DNA from: Acidobacteriota bacterium
GTDB lineage: Bacteria > Acidobacteriota > Vicinamibacteria > Vicinamibacterales > UBA823
DNA length: 9,312 nucleotides
Direction of reading: 5' to 3'
NCBI GenBank assembly: GCA_003509065.1
Contig: DODG01000354.1
Location: 1 to 9,312 of the forward strand
Below, one piece after another: positions 8,423 to 9,312 of the stretch. The notes under the pieces were generated by a model. That model did not search any database, was not told the origin of the DNA, and saw only the letters and a list, made by a program, of their open reading frames with translations. The position numbers and the translations under genes were made by a program. The stretch's first letter is position 1, and every line of letters begins with the position of its first letter.

Positions 8423-9127
8423 TCATTCGCCTTCATTCTCAGCATCTAGGTTGCGGAGTCTAAGCCAATCCTGTGGCCCTTCCATTAAAAGTTCACCCGG
8501 ACCTTCCAGTGGATAATCCTTTCGCTGCGGATATCCTTGCCACTCTTCAGGCATTAAAATACGCCGACGATCTGGATGCCCTGTGATGTTGACACCGAAC
8601 ATGTCATACACTTCGCGTTCTAACCAGTTAGCTGCTGGCCATACGTCACTCACCGAAGGCACAGCACCATTTTCATCAGTCCGCACCTTTAGTCGAACCC
8701 GATATCTGTGCTGCGTAGAATACAGGCAATACACAACATCGAAACGTTTCGGGCGAGCCGGCCAATCACTAACCGTCACATCTGAGCAAAGATCAAAACC
8801 ACCGTCCGGTGCATCCTTTAGAAATTCTGAAACAGCTATAAGGTGTTCTGGGACCACGATGACCGTCCAGTCACCAACCCAATAGCTAAGCTGCTCAATG
8901 GCATTCGGATACGCCGCCTGCAATGCAGTAATAAAAGATGGAACTTCCAGATCCTCCGGAGGAGCAGGGTCAGTCGGGCTGGTTGGAGTAACCGGAGCCT
9001 TCTTCGCAGGTGGTTTAGTCACCCCTGGTTTTGCAGATGCAGTCGCCTGGCGCTGATCATTATTGGGTGGTTGAGCTGAGCCTGCCCCGCTGGCCTCAGG
9101 TGTTGGTGGTTTTTGTTCGTTATTCAT
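8423..9127 (-). CDS. nuoC: NADH-quinone oxidoreductase subunit C (NuoC) with Pro-rich N-terminal extension
   Basis: This is the 30-kDa-type peripheral subunit of complex I, 234 residues, with no cofactor of its own; it packs against NuoD and NuoB. The conserved domain runs from about residue 62 to the end. The signature WLEREVYDMFGV is at 168-179, GHPDRRRILMPEEW at 183-196, and QRKDYPLEGPGE at 201-212. Residues 1-60 are low complexity, rich in Pro, Ala, Lys, Thr and Asn, and probably disordered. There is no other Met before residue 176, so the extension is not explained by a wrong choice among ATG starts. A weak AGGT lies 10 bases before the ATG and overlaps the nuoA stop codon region. The nuoA stop is only 12 bases upstream, so nuoB is not in its usual place. 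Confidence 0.95.
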   Translation of the reverse strand: MNNEQKPPTPEASGAGSAQPPNNDQRQATASAKPGVTKPPAKKAPVTPTSPTDPAPPEDLEVPSFITALQAAYPNAIEQLSYWVGDWTVIVVPEHLIAVSEFLKDAPDGGFDLCSDVTVSDWPARPKRFDVVYCLYSTQHRYRVRLKVRTDENGAVPSVSDVWPAANWLEREVYDMFGVNITGHPDRRRILMPEEWQGYPQRKDYPLEGPGELLMEGPQDWLRLRNLDAENEGE

Positions 9128-9139
9128 CGGAAAACTAAC

Positions 9140-9312
9140 CTAGGTCCACTCGAGCGCGCCCTTTCGCCACGCATAGACATAGCCGACAACCAAAATGAAC
9201 AAAAACACCACCATCTCGATTAAGCCGAAAAGCGCCAGCTCGTCCATGATGACAGCCCATGGAAACATGAAGACAGTTTCAACATCAAAAATCACAAACA
9301 ACATTGCTACCA
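9140..9312 (-). CDS. nuoA: NADH-quinone oxidoreductase subunit A (NuoA), C-terminal part
   Basis: I translated this by hand from the right edge: 56 codons and a TAG stop at 9140-9142. The start lies outside the window, so roughly half of a protein of about 120 residues is visible. It reads [20 protein letters not shown], then a helix [19 protein letters not shown], and ends RKGALEWT. The motif [12 protein letters not shown] and the end KGALEW are diagnostic for NuoA (NdhC). It is a small three-helix membrane subunit at the junction of the membrane and peripheral arms of complex I. It is the first visible gene of the block; upstream genes and promoter are outside. Confidence 0.95.
   Translation of the reverse strand, partial: VAMLFVIFDVETVFMFPWAVIMDELALFGLIEMVVFLFILVVGYVYAWRKGALEWT

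Noticed and set aside
8940..8965. GGAGGA inside nuoC near the end of the Pro-rich extension, as a possible internal start
   Set aside because: The nearest start-like codon is a CTG only two bases after the purine run, too close and too rare a start; the Val codon after it is GTT. The ATG at 9127 remains the best start.

Overview
The window is a single reverse-strand block of genes for the proton-pumping NADH:quinone oxidoreductase (respiratory complex I, Nuo/NDH-1). In transcription order, from high to low coordinates, it holds nuoA (3' part), nuoC, nuoD, nuoH, nuoJ, nuoK, nuoL, nuoM and nuoN (nearly complete, running off the low-coordinate edge). All genes point the same way. The gaps are 3 to about 70 bases, so this is very probably one polycistronic operon. 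No promoter, terminator, RNA gene, mobile element, repeat array or forward-strand gene is supported. The operon start lies beyond the right edge and its end beyond the left edge.

Right part (about 7228-9312): the end of NuoA, then NuoC and NuoD as two separate proteins rather than a NuoCD fusion. NuoC has an unusual Pro/Ala/Lys-rich N-terminal extension of about 60 residues. NuoD keeps the quinone-site residues but is about 25 residues shorter than classical NuoD in one internal segment. Middle part (about 5269-7190): NuoH, NuoJ and NuoK, the membrane subunits forming the quinone entry and the E-channel. Left part (1-5237): the three antiporter-like pump subunits NuoL, NuoM and NuoN, each with its conserved Glu and Lys residues. 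NuoM carries a long hydrophilic C-terminal tail.

The most notable feature is what is missing. nuoB is absent between nuoA and nuoC, nuoE/F/G are absent between nuoD and nuoH, and nuoI is absent between nuoH and nuoJ. These are exactly the five iron-sulfur/flavin subunits, so the cluster holds the whole membrane arm plus the cofactor-free peripheral subunits C and D. The key residues are intact, so the likeliest reading is a split operon with the redox subunits encoded elsewhere. This cannot be shown from the window.

The organism is a respiring bacterium of moderate GC content. The protein style (separate C and D, a Pro-rich NuoC extension, the short NuoD variant) loosely suggests an uncultured lineage such as Acidobacteriota. 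There is no taxonomic marker here and that assignment is only a guess. The window is core energy metabolism; I see no new defence, mobile or biosynthetic system in it.
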